A DNA stretch of 64,000 nucleotides from Microlunatus flavus. Its GTDB lineage: Bacteria > Actinomycetota > Actinomycetes > Propionibacteriales > Propionibacteriaceae. The notes beneath the pieces are model-generated. The model saw only the letters and a list, made by a program, of their open reading frames with translations, had not been told where the DNA came from and ran no database searches. This document shows positions 31,658 to 39,829 of this stretch, one piece after another. The position numbers and the translations under genes were made by a program. Location of the stretch: contig NZ_FOFA01000005.1 of assembly GCF_900110855.1 (NCBI RefSeq), positions 1-64,000 on the forward strand, in the 5' to 3' direction. Numbering within the stretch: position 1 is the first letter of the stretch; each line of letters starts with the position of its first letter.

Positions 31658-33295
31658 ATGCCCCAGGACCCCGACCAGCGTCCTGACGACGAGCAGGACC
31701 CGCCCTCCGCCGACGAGCCCGGCACGGGCGGCGAGGCCGGTGGCGCGAGCCCGAAGGGGTCCGACGGCACGGGGTCGGGATCAGGGTCGGGCTACCGGCT
31801 CGGCGGCTCGGGCTCGGTCGGCGGGGGCGGCGGCGCGCGTCCCGGCTTCGGCAGCGGTGGCTTCGGAGCGGGCTTCGGAGGGCTGGGCGGCGGGGCCGCA
31901 CCCTCCGGCGGCGGCGACCCGGCGAACCCGCTCGAGGCCCTCTTCGCCTCGCTGGCCGGCGGCGACACCAACGCGCTCGCGGCCCAGCTGCAGAGCGCCT
32001 TCCAGATGCTCGGCGGCGGCGGGTTCGGCGGGCCGGGCTTCGGCGGCGGCGGCGACTCCAGCTCCGGCGTCAACTGGGAGGTCACCAAGGACATGGCCCG
32101 CAAGAGCGCGGCCGCCCTCGGTCCGGACCCCACCCCGAGCAGCGCCCAGGTGCGCGCGGTGACCGACGCGGTCGGGATCGCCGAGGTCTGGCTGGACGCG
32201 GCGACCGACTTCCCGCGCGTGGCCGGGACGGCGACGGCCTGGAGCCGGGCGGAGTGGATCGAGCGGACCATGCCGGTCTGGCGACGCCTCGTCGAGCCGG
32301 TGGCCAGCCACATCGCCGACGCGATGGCGGGCGCGCTGACCCTCGGCGGCGAGGACGCGCCGGAGGGCATGCCGCAGATCGCCGGCATGGCCGAGATGCT
32401 GCGCCCGATGCTGCGCAGCTCGGGCGCGAGCATGTTCGGCCTCCAGCTCGGCCAGGGCCTGGGCCAGCTGTCGGGCGAGGTCGTCAGCACCACCGACATC
32501 GGCCTCCCGCTCACCGACACCCCGCAGGTCGCGCTGCTGCCGACGAACGTGGCCGCCTTCGGCGAGGGCCTCGAGCAGTCCGGCAGCGACGTCACCCTCT
32601 ACCTGACGCTGCGCGAGTGCGCGCGCCAGCGGCTCTTCGCCTCGGCGGGCTGGCTGCGGTCGCAGCTGCTGGTGCTGGTCGAGCAGTACGCGGCCGGCAT
32701 CACCATCGACACCTCCGCGCTGGAGGAGGCCGTCTCCGGCATGGACCCGACGAACCTCGAGGAGCTCGGCGCCAAGCTCGAGGGCGGGCTCTTCGAGCCG
32801 CACAAGACCCCCGAGCAGCTGGCGACCCTGCAGCGGCTCGAGACGATGCTCGCCCTGGTCGAGGGCTGGGTCGACGACGTCGTGACCGAGGCGACCGCGC
32901 CGTGGATGCCGGCGGCCGTGCCGCTGGCCGAGACCGTCCGGCGCCGCCGCGCGACCGGCGGCCCCGCCGAGGCGACGTTCGCGACGCTGGTCGGGCTCGA
33001 GCTGCGGCCCCGTCGGCTGCGCGACGCGGCGAACCTCTGGGCGGCCGTCCGCGACGCCCGCGGCGCCGAGGGGCGCGACGCCGTGTGGAGCCACCCCGAC
33101 CTGGTGCCCACGTCGGCCGACCTGGACGACCCGCTGGGCTTCGCCCGCGGCGAGGCCGCCGCGCAGTCGTCGGGCGACGACGACTTCGACGCCGCCCTCG
33201 CCGAGCTGCTCGACGAGGCCGAGCACCCGCAGGACGGCCCGGACCCGCAGCAGGACCCCGACCGCAAGGACGACCAGGACCGCAAGGACGACTAG
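31658..33295 (+). CDS. DUF2342 putative zinc-dependent metalloprotease
   Basis: A 545-residue protein, ortholog of Rv3195 by synteny. Residues 1 to about 135 are a Gly-rich, disordered region (GFGSGGFGAGFGGLGGG). The DUF2342 domain starts at about NWEVTKDMARKSAAAL and includes MFGLQLGQGLGQLSGEV, LYLTLRECARQRLFAS and ALVEGWVDDVVTEA. At the helix called metalloprotease-like, the sequence reads REcaR rather than HExxH, so activity is doubtful. A charged tail (DRKDDQDRKDD) ends it. The ATG follows CAGGAG. Confidence 0.88.
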   Translation: MPQDPDQRPDDEQDPPSADEPGTGGEAGGASPKGSDGTGSGSGSGYRLGGSGSVGGGGGARPGFGSGGFGAGFGGLGGGAAPSGGGDPANPLEALFASLAGGDTNALAAQLQSAFQMLGGGGFGGPGFGGGGDSSSGVNWEVTKDMARKSAAALGPDPTPSSAQVRAVTDAVGIAEVWLDAATDFPRVAGTATAWSRAEWIERTMPVWRRLVEPVASHIADAMAGALTLGGEDAPEGMPQIAGMAEMLRPMLRSSGASMFGLQLGQGLGQLSGEVVSTTDIGLPLTDTPQVALLPTNVAAFGEGLEQSGSDVTLYLTLRECARQRLFASAGWLRSQLLVLVEQYAAGITIDTSALEEAVSGMDPTNLEELGAKLEGGLFEPHKTPEQLATLQRLETMLALVEGWVDDVVTEATAPWMPAAVPLAETVRRRRATGGPAEATFATLVGLELRPRRLRDAANLWAAVRDARGAEGRDAVWSHPDLVPTSADLDDPLGFARGEAAAQSSGDDDFDAALAELLDEAEHPQDGPDPQQDPDRKDDQDRKDD

Positions 33296-33297
33296 GG

Positions 33298-34182
33298 CTA
33301 CGCCCTGGCGGCCGGCGCGCCGGCCGCGTACGCCTCCCGCACCAGCGCGAGCACGTCCGCGACGCCGGCCGGCGGGTCCTCCCGCCACCAGGCGAGCAGG
33401 ACAGGCACGGGCGGCGCGTCGTGCACGCGGCGGAACACGACGCCCGGGCGCCGGTGCTGGCGCGTCGTCGCCTCCGAGGTGATGCCGACGACCTGGCCCG
33501 CCGCGACCATCGTCAGGAAGTCCTCGACGTTGTGCACCTCGCGGTACGCGCCCGGGGACGACCCCGCCGGGCTGCCCGCCCACAGCTGCTCGTCGGTGGT
33601 GCCGGTGCGGCGGTCCAGCGCGACCGTGCGCCCCGCGAAGCCGGCCAGCCGCACGCTGCGGCCGCCGGCCAGCGGGTCTCCGGTGGGCAGGACCGCGTAG
33701 CGCGCCTCCAGGCCGACCTGCTCGACCGCCAGGCGGGGGTCGTCGACCGGGCGCCGGAGCACCGCCACGTCGGAGAGGCCCTCGGCCAGGCCGGCCGTCG
33801 GGGTCGCGACGAAGACGAAGGTCAGCGGGCGGCCGGGGTGCTGCTCCCCCCAGCGTCGCTGCACCGGAACCGTGTGCCGCCCGAGCGCGGACCAGGCGTA
33901 GCCGAGCCGGACGTCGGCGTCGGCGTGGGCCGCCACCTGCTCCAGCGCCTGCACGGCGGCGAGCGCCTGCCGGGCGTGGTCGAGCACCCGCGCACCCACC
34001 GCGTTGGGCGCGACCGAGCGCGTCGTGCGCCGCAGCACCCGGGCTCCGAGGTTCGCCTCCAGCGCCGCCACCGCCCGCGAGACCGAGGCCTGCGTGGTGC
34101 CGAGCGCGATCGCGGCGTCGGTGAACGAGCCCTCGTCGACGACGGCGACCAGGGCCCGCAGCTGGCGCAGCTCGACGCTCAT
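33298..34182 (-). CDS. LysR-family transcriptional regulator
   Basis: A 294-residue LysR regulator. The winged helix at residues 1-60 is LRQLRALVAVVDEGSFTDAA with TTQASVSRAVAALEANLGARV. The effector domain includes VGLEARYAVLPTGDPLAGG and VAAGQVVGITSEATT. It is divergent from a DMT exporter gene with only 69 bp between start codons. That gap contains the AT-rich GCGTAAAGCGTATAG, so it most likely controls the exporter. Its stop is 2 bases from that of the convergent DUF2342 gene. Confidence 0.92.
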   Translation of the reverse strand: MSVELRQLRALVAVVDEGSFTDAAIALGTTQASVSRAVAALEANLGARVLRRTTRSVAPNAVGARVLDHARQALAAVQALEQVAAHADADVRLGYAWSALGRHTVPVQRRWGEQHPGRPLTFVFVATPTAGLAEGLSDVAVLRRPVDDPRLAVEQVGLEARYAVLPTGDPLAGGRSVRLAGFAGRTVALDRRTGTTDEQLWAGSPAGSSPGAYREVHNVEDFLTMVAAGQVVGITSEATTRQHRRPGVVFRRVHDAPPVPVLLAWWREDPPAGVADVLALVREAYAAGAPAARA

Positions 34183-34251
34183 GCGTAAAGCGTATAGATC
34201 GACGAGCCACCGCATTTCTGCCGGGCCGCGCGCCGCCGCAGACTCACCTGC

Positions 34252-35241
34252 GTGACCTCGCTGGACCCCGCCGTGGGCGGGCCCGCCTCCCTCTCCCCCG
34301 ACCTCTCGACCTCTCTGCCGCCGACCGCTCTGCCCCCGGTCGCTCCGGGCGACGCCGCTCCGGCGGCCGCCGCGGGCACGCCGCGGCCCCGCCTGCTGCC
34401 CGGGATCCTGAGCATGAGCGCGAGCGCCGGCGGCAGCCAGCTGGGGGCCGCGATCGGGACGTTCGCCTACCCGGCCATCGGGGTGCCCGGGGTCGTCGCC
34501 GTGCGCCAGCTGGTCGCCGCCGCGGTGCTGCTGCCGCTGGCGCGACCGCCGTTCCGCCGCTTCACGTTCGCGCAGTGGTGGCCGGCGGTGCTGCTGGCCG
34601 TGGTCTTCGCGACCATGAACCTCTCGCTCTACACGGCGTTCAGCCGCATCGACCTCGGCCTCGCGGTCACCCTGGAGTTCCTCGGGCCGCTGTCCGTCGC
34701 GCTCGTCGGGTCGCGCAGCGTCGTGGACCTCGTGTGCGCCGTCGTCGCGGCCGGCGGCGTCTACGTGCTCGTGCTGCCCGGGCCCTCGACCGACTGGGTG
34801 GGCGTGGGGCTCGCGCTGCTGGCCGCCGCGTGCTGGGCGTCGTACATCCTGCTGAACCGGCTCGCCGGCCGCCGCCTGCCCGGCCTGCAGGCGACGGCGA
34901 CCGCCACCACGCTGTCCGCGCTCGGCTACCTGCCCGTCGTCGTCGTGCTCGCCGTGCACGGCCGGCTCGTCGGGACGCCGCTGCTGTGCGCCGTGACCGT
35001 CGGCCTGCTGTGCTCGGCGCTGCCGTACGCGGCCGACCTGTTCTCGCTGCGGCGGGTGCCGGTGCAGCTGTTCGGCGTGTTCATGAGCGTCAACCCGGTC
35101 GTCGCCGCGCTGGTCGGGCTGGTGCTGCTCGGCCAGGTGCTCGCCCTGCACGCGTGGGTGGGGATCGGCCTGGTCGTCGCGGCGGACGTGGTCGCCCTCG
35201 TGGTGGCGGCCCGCCGGCGCCGGACACCGCTGGCCGGCTGA
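34252..35241 (+). CDS. EamA/RhtA-type DMT exporter
   Basis: A 329-residue membrane protein with about ten spans in two EamA repeats. Repeat 1 includes FATMNLSLYTAFSRIDLGLA and TLEFLGPLSVALVGSR. Repeat 2 includes CSALPYAADLFSLRRVPVQ and FMSVNPVVAALVGLVLLGQ, which closely match RhtA threonine/homoserine exporters. The N-terminal 45 residues are Pro/Ala-rich and cytosolic. GTG start, divergent from the LysR gene. Confidence 0.9.
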   Translation: MTSLDPAVGGPASLSPDLSTSLPPTALPPVAPGDAAPAAAAGTPRPRLLPGILSMSASAGGSQLGAAIGTFAYPAIGVPGVVAVRQLVAAAVLLPLARPPFRRFTFAQWWPAVLLAVVFATMNLSLYTAFSRIDLGLAVTLEFLGPLSVALVGSRSVVDLVCAVVAAGGVYVLVLPGPSTDWVGVGLALLAAACWASYILLNRLAGRRLPGLQATATATTLSALGYLPVVVVLAVHGRLVGTPLLCAVTVGLLCSALPYAADLFSLRRVPVQLFGVFMSVNPVVAALVGLVLLGQVLALHAWVGIGLVVAADVVALVVAARRRRTPLAG

Positions 35242-35257
35242 CGGCGCCCGGCGCCGC

Positions 35258-35869
35258 TCAGCGCGCCGGACGCCCGGCGAGCAGGGCGCGGGTCTCCTCC
35301 CAGCCCTCGAGGTCGGGGTCGAGCCGGTGGACGGCGGCCGCGCCGCGCAGCCGGTGCCAGTCCGGCGTCACCTCGACCAGGCCGGGCGTCGGGGCCGTGG
35401 CGGCCAGCAGCGGCCGCGGGTCGACGTCGAGGTCGAGCCGGTCGAGGGGCACCCAGGCCGCCACGGGCAGCCGCAGGCCGAGCGCGACGCAGCCGGGCCC
35501 GCCGCGTTCCGGCGCGACCGCCACGTCGGCGCGGTGCAGCACCTTGAGCTGCTTGGCCAGCACCAGCCCGGGCAGGTCGGGGACGTCGGCGGGCACGAGC
35601 ACGACCTCGTCGGCGACGTCGGCGCAGGCACGGAGCAACGCGGGCAGGTCCTGCTCGTCGAACCGCGCCGACCCCGGCCACAGCAGCTCGTCCAGCCCGT
35701 CGGGACCGACGAGGCCGGACGCGGCGTCGACGAGGTCGGCCGCAACCTCGTAGGTGTCGGCCAGGCAGGCCTGGGCGAAGGCGGCCGGGTCGACCCCGGG
35801 CGGGGCCGCGGACGCCGCGCCGTAGCGCGCGAGCACGAGCACCAGCCGCCGCCGGTCCGCGCCGCTCAC
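35258..35869 (-). CDS. DUF2064-like nucleotidyl/glycosyl-transferase-fold protein
   Basis: A 203-residue protein. ADEVVLVPADVPDLPGLVLAKQLK resembles the metal-site motif of GT-A-type NTP transferases, especially DUF2064. GPGCVALGLRLPVAAWVP continues that fold. The N-terminal sugar-nucleotide loop of true transferases is not clear, so activity is uncertain. The GTG at 35869 overlaps the stop of the YgjP-like gene by 4 bases (GTGA), indicating one operon. The family assignment is tentative. Confidence 0.65.
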   Translation of the reverse strand: MSGADRRRLVLVLARYGAASAAPPGVDPAAFAQACLADTYEVAADLVDAASGLVGPDGLDELLWPGSARFDEQDLPALLRACADVADEVVLVPADVPDLPGLVLAKQLKVLHRADVAVAPERGGPGCVALGLRLPVAAWVPLDRLDLDVDPRPLLAATAPTPGLVEVTPDWHRLRGAAAVHRLDPDLEGWEETRALLAGRPAR

Positions 35870-36513
35870 CGGCCCGGCCCCCGCTCCTCGGGCCCGTCGT
35901 CGGGTTCGTCGTCGGGCCCGTCGTCGGGCCCGTCGTCGGGCTCGGGACCGATCTCGAGCCGCGCGGCGTCCGCGTACCCCTCGAGGTAGCCGCGGGCCCG
36001 GTCGGCGTCGGCGTACGCGGCGAGCAGGGCGTGGAAGCGCGGGGTGTGCCCGGGCTCGACCAGGTGGACGAGCTCGTGCAGCAGGACGTAGTCGCGCACC
36101 CAGGCCGGCATCGGCCGCAGCCGGTCGGACAGCCGGATCGTCCGGTCGGTCGGCGTGCACGACCCCCACCGCCGGCGCTGGTTGCCCACCCAGGTGACCC
36201 GCGTCGGCGGGAGGACGCGGCCGACCTGCGGCACGAGGTGCTGCCGCAGCAGCTCCTTCGCCCGGGTCATCAGCTCGTCGTCCCCGCCCCGCGCCCGGGC
36301 CCGCGCCTCCCGGGCCAGCAGCCGGGCCACCAGGGCGTCGACGTGGCGCTGCTCCTCGGCGCGCGACATGGACGCGGGCACGAGCACCACGACGGTCGCG
36401 CCGTCCCGGTAGGCCGTCACCGTGCGCCGCCGCCGACGGCTGCGGCGAACCTCCACCACCGGGGCCGCCGCACCGGCCGTTCCGGGGGCCGTCGGACCGG
36501 GCGCGTCGCTCAC
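35866..36513 (-). CDS. YgjP-like (M48-related) zinc metallopeptidase
   Basis: A 215-residue WLM/YgjP-type metallopeptidase. WVGNQRRRWGSCTPTDRTIRL is the family signature, followed by the zinc motif HELVH in YVLLHELVHLVEPGHTPRFHALL. The N-terminal 60 residues include a basic run (RRSRRRRRT). The C-terminus is a low-complexity DDGPDDGPDDEPDDGPEE tail from 15-bp DNA repeats at about 35895-35941. GTG 36513 is chosen; the frame stays open upstream into the intergenic region without support. Confidence 0.88.
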   Translation of the reverse strand: MSDAPGPTAPGTAGAAAPVVEVRRSRRRRRTVTAYRDGATVVVLVPASMSRAEEQRHVDALVARLLAREARARARGGDDELMTRAKELLRQHLVPQVGRVLPPTRVTWVGNQRRRWGSCTPTDRTIRLSDRLRPMPAWVRDYVLLHELVHLVEPGHTPRFHALLAAYADADRARGYLEGYADAARLEIGPEPDDGPDDGPDDEPDDGPEERGPGR

Positions 36514-36699
36514 CCACCCATCTTCACCCGGCCCTCGCCTGGGGGCCGGTCTCGACCAGCGAGAAGCTCCACCGACGGCAGCAGGAGACCACCGCGTCGA
36601 GTGGTTTCCACAGGTCTGCGCACCGCTCCACGCTCCGAGCGGCGGTCGGCAGCCGGTCTCCCCGGCGTCGTCCACGCGCCGTCCACCGGCGGCGACACC

Positions 36700-36731
36700 T
36701 CGTCCACACCGTTGTCCACAGGCGGTGGACA
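36700..36731. other. DnaA-box-like sites
   Basis: TTGTCCACA (36712-36720) is the exact actinobacterial DnaA-box consensus, and TCGTCCACA (36700-36708) differs at one position. The palindrome TGTCCAC-AGGCG-GTGGACA (36713-36731) overlaps the perfect box. Related 9-mers (GTTTCCACA at 36604-36612, and CGTCCAC at about 36669 and 36681) lie just upstream. No dnaA or dnaN gene is nearby. Confidence 0.5.
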
Positions 36732-36749
36732 GGAGCTCGGGGACGGCGT

Positions 36750-36778
36750 TTGACGGCCCACCGGCGCCCGGCTAGCGT
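36750..36778 (+). promoter_or_regulatory. Predicted housekeeping promoter
   Basis: TTGACG (36750-36755), a 17-bp spacer and TAGCGT (36773-36778) match the consensus for a primary-sigma promoter. Transcription would start near 36785, exactly at the first base pair of the folded element at 36786-36855. Confidence 0.65.
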
Positions 36779-36785
36779 TCCTCGC

Positions 36786-36855
36786 CACGAGGCCCCTGGG
36801 GCTCGGGACCACGCGCTGGGGAAGGCGCCGTGAGGCCCGGTCCCGGGGCCTCGTG
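36786..36855 (+). ncRNA. Candidate structured RNA or 5' leader
   Basis: CACGAGGCCCC (36786-36796) pairs perfectly with GGGGCCTCGTG (36845-36855). Inside it GGGACC (36805-36810) pairs with GGTCCC (36839-36844), extending the stem after an 8-base bulge on one side. The apical part ACGCGC...GCGCCGT forms a third helix over TGGGGAAG. It is not followed by a T-tract, and it does not match SRP RNA, RNase P, tmRNA or 6C RNA as I know them. It could be a leader of the DUF5679 gene 143 bases downstream or a separate small RNA. Nothing is seen at 36856-36990. No coding potential is evident in the 36514-36998 gap. Confidence 0.5.
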
Positions 36856-36998
36856 CCGTCCCCGGCCCCCGTACGGCGTGGCGTCACGGGCGCCGGCGGA
36901 GCCTCGACCGCTACGCTGACCGGCGTCGCCCGGCCGCCCCCGGCGGGCCGGCAGGGCGAGACCCGACGGAGAGACCGTCCACGGAGCAAGGAGAAGAC

Positions 36999-37160
36999 AT
37001 GGCCGACGAGACCTACAGCGGCGAGTTCTACTGCGTGAAGTGCAAGGAGAAGCGCGAGGCCACGGGCAACGTCGTCGTCAACGACAAGGGCACGCGCATG
37101 GCCAAGGCCACCTGCCCGGTGTGCGGCACCAACCTGAACCGGATCCTCGGCAAGGCCTGA
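36999..37160 (+). CDS. DUF5679 small zinc-ribbon protein
   Basis: A 53-residue protein with two CxxC knuckles: FYCVKCKEKREATG and ATCPVCGTNLNRILGKA. Length and sequence match the small DUF5679 family that sits beside the E1-like gene in actinobacteria (Rv3196A position in M. tuberculosis). Function is unknown; it probably binds Zn and perhaps nucleic acid. AAGGAG is 6 bases before the ATG. A structured element and promoter lie upstream and a hairpin follows. Confidence 0.92.
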   Translation: MADETYSGEFYCVKCKEKREATGNVVVNDKGTRMAKATCPVCGTNLNRILGKA

Positions 37161-37167
37161 CGCCCCC

Positions 37168-37196
37168 GGCGCCCGCCACCGAGCGCGGCGGGCGCC
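37168..37196 (+). terminator. Hairpin terminator after DUF5679 gene
   Basis: GGCGCCCGCC (37168-37177) and GGCGGGCGCC (37187-37196) form a perfect 10-bp GC stem with a 9-base loop, 8 bases after the stop. There is no T-tract. Confidence 0.7.
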
Positions 37197-37304
37197 GCCC
37201 GCGCGGCCCACGACGACCTCGCCGGTCGACGCGGGGCCGCCGCAGGTCCGGACGGGCCTGTGGATCGTGGGCCCGCGCCCGGCCGGCGGCACCAGACTGG
37301 TCCG

Positions 37305-38345
37305 GTGGACGCCGCACCTGCCGCCCGCACCGCGGGCCCGGACCCCGGACGTGCGCTGCGGCTCGCGCCCCACGCCGTCGTCCTGCGCCGCAGCAGCACC
37401 GAGCTGCAGGTGGGCGTCGGACCGTCCGTCGTCGTCCCCGACACCCACGCCGCCCTGCTGGCCGGGCTCGCCCGCGGCACGCAGCCCGCGAGCCTGCTGC
37501 GCACCGCCGCCCAGCGTGGCCTGCGTCCGGGCGCCGTCACCGACCTGATCGGCGCCCTCGAGGCCGCCCACCTGCTCCAGCCCGCGCCGCCGCTCGCGTC
37601 GCGGGCCGTCCGCGTCGTCGGCACCGGCCCGCTCGCCGTCCGCACGGCGAGCGACCTCGCAGACGTCGGCTTCGGCACCGTCTACCTCGCGGCCCTGCCG
37701 CCGCACGCGCTACTGCCCGATGACGGCCCGCCCCCACGGAACCGTCGGCGACCGGTCGACGCGCCCGACCCCGGGGAGCTCGCGTCGGCGACGCTGAGCG
37801 CCGCGCACCCGGCGACCCGCGTACGCCGCACCCGCCACTTCGCCAAGCCCGAGGGCGACGCCGTCGCCCTGACGGTCGTGGTCGCCGACGGCCCGGAGCC
37901 GGACCGCCTCGTCCCCGACGTGCTGCGCGAGCACGGCGCGGTGCACCTGCTGGTGCGCAGCAGCGGCGACGAGGCGGTGGTCGGCCCGCTCGTGGTGCCG
38001 GGCGTGACGTCGTGCGTCCGCTGCACCGACCTCGCGCAGCGCGACGCGGACCCCCGCTGGCCCTGGCTGCTCGAACAGCTCGTCCGGCTGCGCGTCGAGC
38101 CGTCGGCCACGCTGGCGGCCTGGGCGGGCGTGACCGCGGCCGTGCAGGCGCTCGCCTACCTCACCCGCGGACGGGCGGAGACCCTCGGCCACACCCTCGA
38201 GCTGGGCAGCGCCGAGCCCACGCTCCGGCTGCGGGCGTGGCCCGCGCACCCCGAGTGCCCGTGCCGCTGGGACGACCCCGAGCACGACCCCGAGCACGAC
38301 CCCGGGCACGACACCCGGGCCGACGGCGTGCGCGGACGGGCCTGA
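37305..38345 (+). CDS. E1/cyclodehydratase-like protein (TOMM leader-binding type)
   Basis: A 346-residue protein at the Rv3196 position. The N-terminal part (LRLAPHAVVLRRSSTELQVGV, LIGALEAAHLLQPAPP) resembles the peptide-clamp domain of bacteriocin/TOMM cyclodehydratases. The middle is a ThiF/E1-like Rossmann region (AVRVVGTGPLAVRTASDLAD). A zinc site is formed by CVRCTDL and the C-terminal CPCRW. No YcaO partner or precursor peptide is recognised nearby. A His/Asp-rich repeat tail (EHDPEHDPGHD) ends it. GTG 37305 is chosen because conserved sequence starts soon after. Role unknown. Confidence 0.75.
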   Translation: MDAAPAARTAGPDPGRALRLAPHAVVLRRSSTELQVGVGPSVVVPDTHAALLAGLARGTQPASLLRTAAQRGLRPGAVTDLIGALEAAHLLQPAPPLASRAVRVVGTGPLAVRTASDLADVGFGTVYLAALPPHALLPDDGPPPRNRRRPVDAPDPGELASATLSAAHPATRVRRTRHFAKPEGDAVALTVVVADGPEPDRLVPDVLREHGAVHLLVRSSGDEAVVGPLVVPGVTSCVRCTDLAQRDADPRWPWLLEQLVRLRVEPSATLAAWAGVTAAVQALAYLTRGRAETLGHTLELGSAEPTLRLRAWPAHPECPCRWDDPEHDPEHDPGHDTRADGVRGRA

Positions 38346-38374
38346 GGTTGTCCGGACCGACCAGAATGGGCGGC

Positions 38375-39781
38375 ATGCCCGACGACGGTCCCGTGGTGCC
38401 CGAGCGCGCGCGCGGAGGACGGCCCACCCGTCCGGCCCGGTCCGCGCGGAAGGACGACGACCGCGCGTCCGACGACCGCATCGCCCGCGGCGGCCTGCGC
38501 CGCAGCGCGCGGCTCGCCTCGCTCCCCCTCGGCTTCGCAGGCCGCTCGGCCCTCGGGCTCGGCCGGCGCATCGGGGGGGCGCCTGCGGAGCAGGTCAGCG
38601 AGCAGCTCCAGCAGCGCGCCGCCGAGCAGCTGTTCAAGGTGCTCGGCGAGCTCAAGGGCGGAGCGATGAAGTTCGGCCAGGCGCTGAGCGTCTTCGAGTC
38701 CGTCCTGCCCGACGACGTCGCCGGCCCGTACCGCGAGCAGCTCGCGCGCCTGCAGGACTCCGCGCCGCCGATGCCGACCTCGCGCGTCCACGCCGTGCTG
38801 GCCCGCGAGCTCGGGCCGCGCTGGCGCGACGACTTCTCGTCCTTCTCCGCCCAGCCCGCGGCCGCCGCGTCGATCGGGCAGGTGCACCGGGCGGTGTGGA
38901 AGGACGGCCGCCCGGTGGCGGTCAAGGTCCAGTACCCGGGGGCGGCGGACGCGCTGCGCTCCGACCTGCGCCAGATCGGGCGGATGTCGAAGGTCATCTC
39001 GCCGCTGGCCGGCGGCATGGACGTCCAGCCGCTGGTCGACGAGCTGACCGAGCGGGTCACCGAGGAGCTCGACTACACCCTGGAGGCGGGCGCGCAGGCG
39101 CAGGCCGCCGCGGGCTTCCTGGGCGACCCGGAGTTCTGCGTGCCGGACGTGCTCGCCTCGACGCAGCGGGTGATGGTCTCGGAGTGGGTCGAGGGACGCG
39201 CGCTGAACACGGCCGCCGACCTGTCGCAGGAGGAGCGCAACCGGCTCGGCCTGCTCTACGTGCGCTTCCTCTTCGCGGCCCCGGCCCGCGTCGGCCTGCT
39301 CCACGCCGACCCGCACCCCGGCAACTTCAAGATCCTGCCCGACGGCCGGATGGGCGTCATCGACTTCGGACTGGTGGCGCGCTTCCCCGACGGGCTCCCC
39401 CCGGCGATGGGGCGCATCCTCCGCGTCGCGGAGAACGGCGACGCCCGCGAGACCGCCGACCAGCTGCGCACCGAGGGCTTCATCGTCAGCGACGTGGACG
39501 CGCAGGACGTGCTCGACTACCTGGCCCCGTTCGTCGAGCCGGCGGCGGTGCCGGAGTTCGAGTTCACCCGTGACTGGATGCGCGAGCAGTTCGTCCGGGT
39601 GCGCGACGTGCGCGCGAACAACGGGGTGGCGATGAAGATCAACCTGCCGCCGGAGTACCTGCTCATCCACCGCGTCTGGCTCGGCGGCCTCGCGGTGCTG
39701 GCCCAGCTGAACGCCCGTGCCCCGTTCAACGCGGTGCTGCGCGAGCTGCTGCCGGGCTACGCGGACGCCGACGGCCGCTGA
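38375..39781 (+). CDS. ABC1/UbiB-family atypical kinase
   Basis: A 468-residue ABC1 (ADCK/UbiB-like) protein, at the Rv3197 position beside whiB7. The family KxGQ motif is GGAMKFGQALS. QPAAAASIGQVHRAVW is the Ala-rich nucleotide loop, and PVAVKVQYPG carries the ATP-site Lys. LLHADPHPGNFKILPDGR is the catalytic loop and VIDFGLVARF the metal motif. M. tuberculosis Rv3197 is linked to macrolide resistance and is under WhiB7 control, so the neighbourhood is meaningful. An ATG at 38366 is an alternative start. Confidence 0.93.
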   Translation: MPDDGPVVPERARGGRPTRPARSARKDDDRASDDRIARGGLRRSARLASLPLGFAGRSALGLGRRIGGAPAEQVSEQLQQRAAEQLFKVLGELKGGAMKFGQALSVFESVLPDDVAGPYREQLARLQDSAPPMPTSRVHAVLARELGPRWRDDFSSFSAQPAAAASIGQVHRAVWKDGRPVAVKVQYPGAADALRSDLRQIGRMSKVISPLAGGMDVQPLVDELTERVTEELDYTLEAGAQAQAAAGFLGDPEFCVPDVLASTQRVMVSEWVEGRALNTAADLSQEERNRLGLLYVRFLFAAPARVGLLHADPHPGNFKILPDGRMGVIDFGLVARFPDGLPPAMGRILRVAENGDARETADQLRTEGFIVSDVDAQDVLDYLAPFVEPAAVPEFEFTRDWMREQFVRVRDVRANNGVAMKINLPPEYLLIHRVWLGGLAVLAQLNARAPFNAVLRELLPGYADADGR

Positions 39782-39829
39782 CCGTCGGACCCTCGCCGCC
39801 GCTCCACGCGGTCCGCGCGGCGGGCCGGC

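Noticed and set aside
35895-35941. 15-bp repeats as a separate repeat element
   Set aside because: They encode the acidic DDGPDD tail of the YgjP-like protein and are explained by coding sequence.
36600-36731. Replication origin
   Set aside because: Too few boxes, and no dnaA, dnaN, rpmH or parAB genes nearby; kept only as a DnaA-box-like cluster.
36786-36855. SRP RNA, RNase P RNA, tmRNA or 6C RNA
   Set aside because: The conserved loops of these RNAs, such as the GGAAG-containing SRP tip or C-run loops, are not present in the required context.
36853-37038. 61-codon open frame before DUF5679
   Set aside because: It overlaps the DUF5679 start out of frame, has low-complexity Arg/Pro composition and no binding site.
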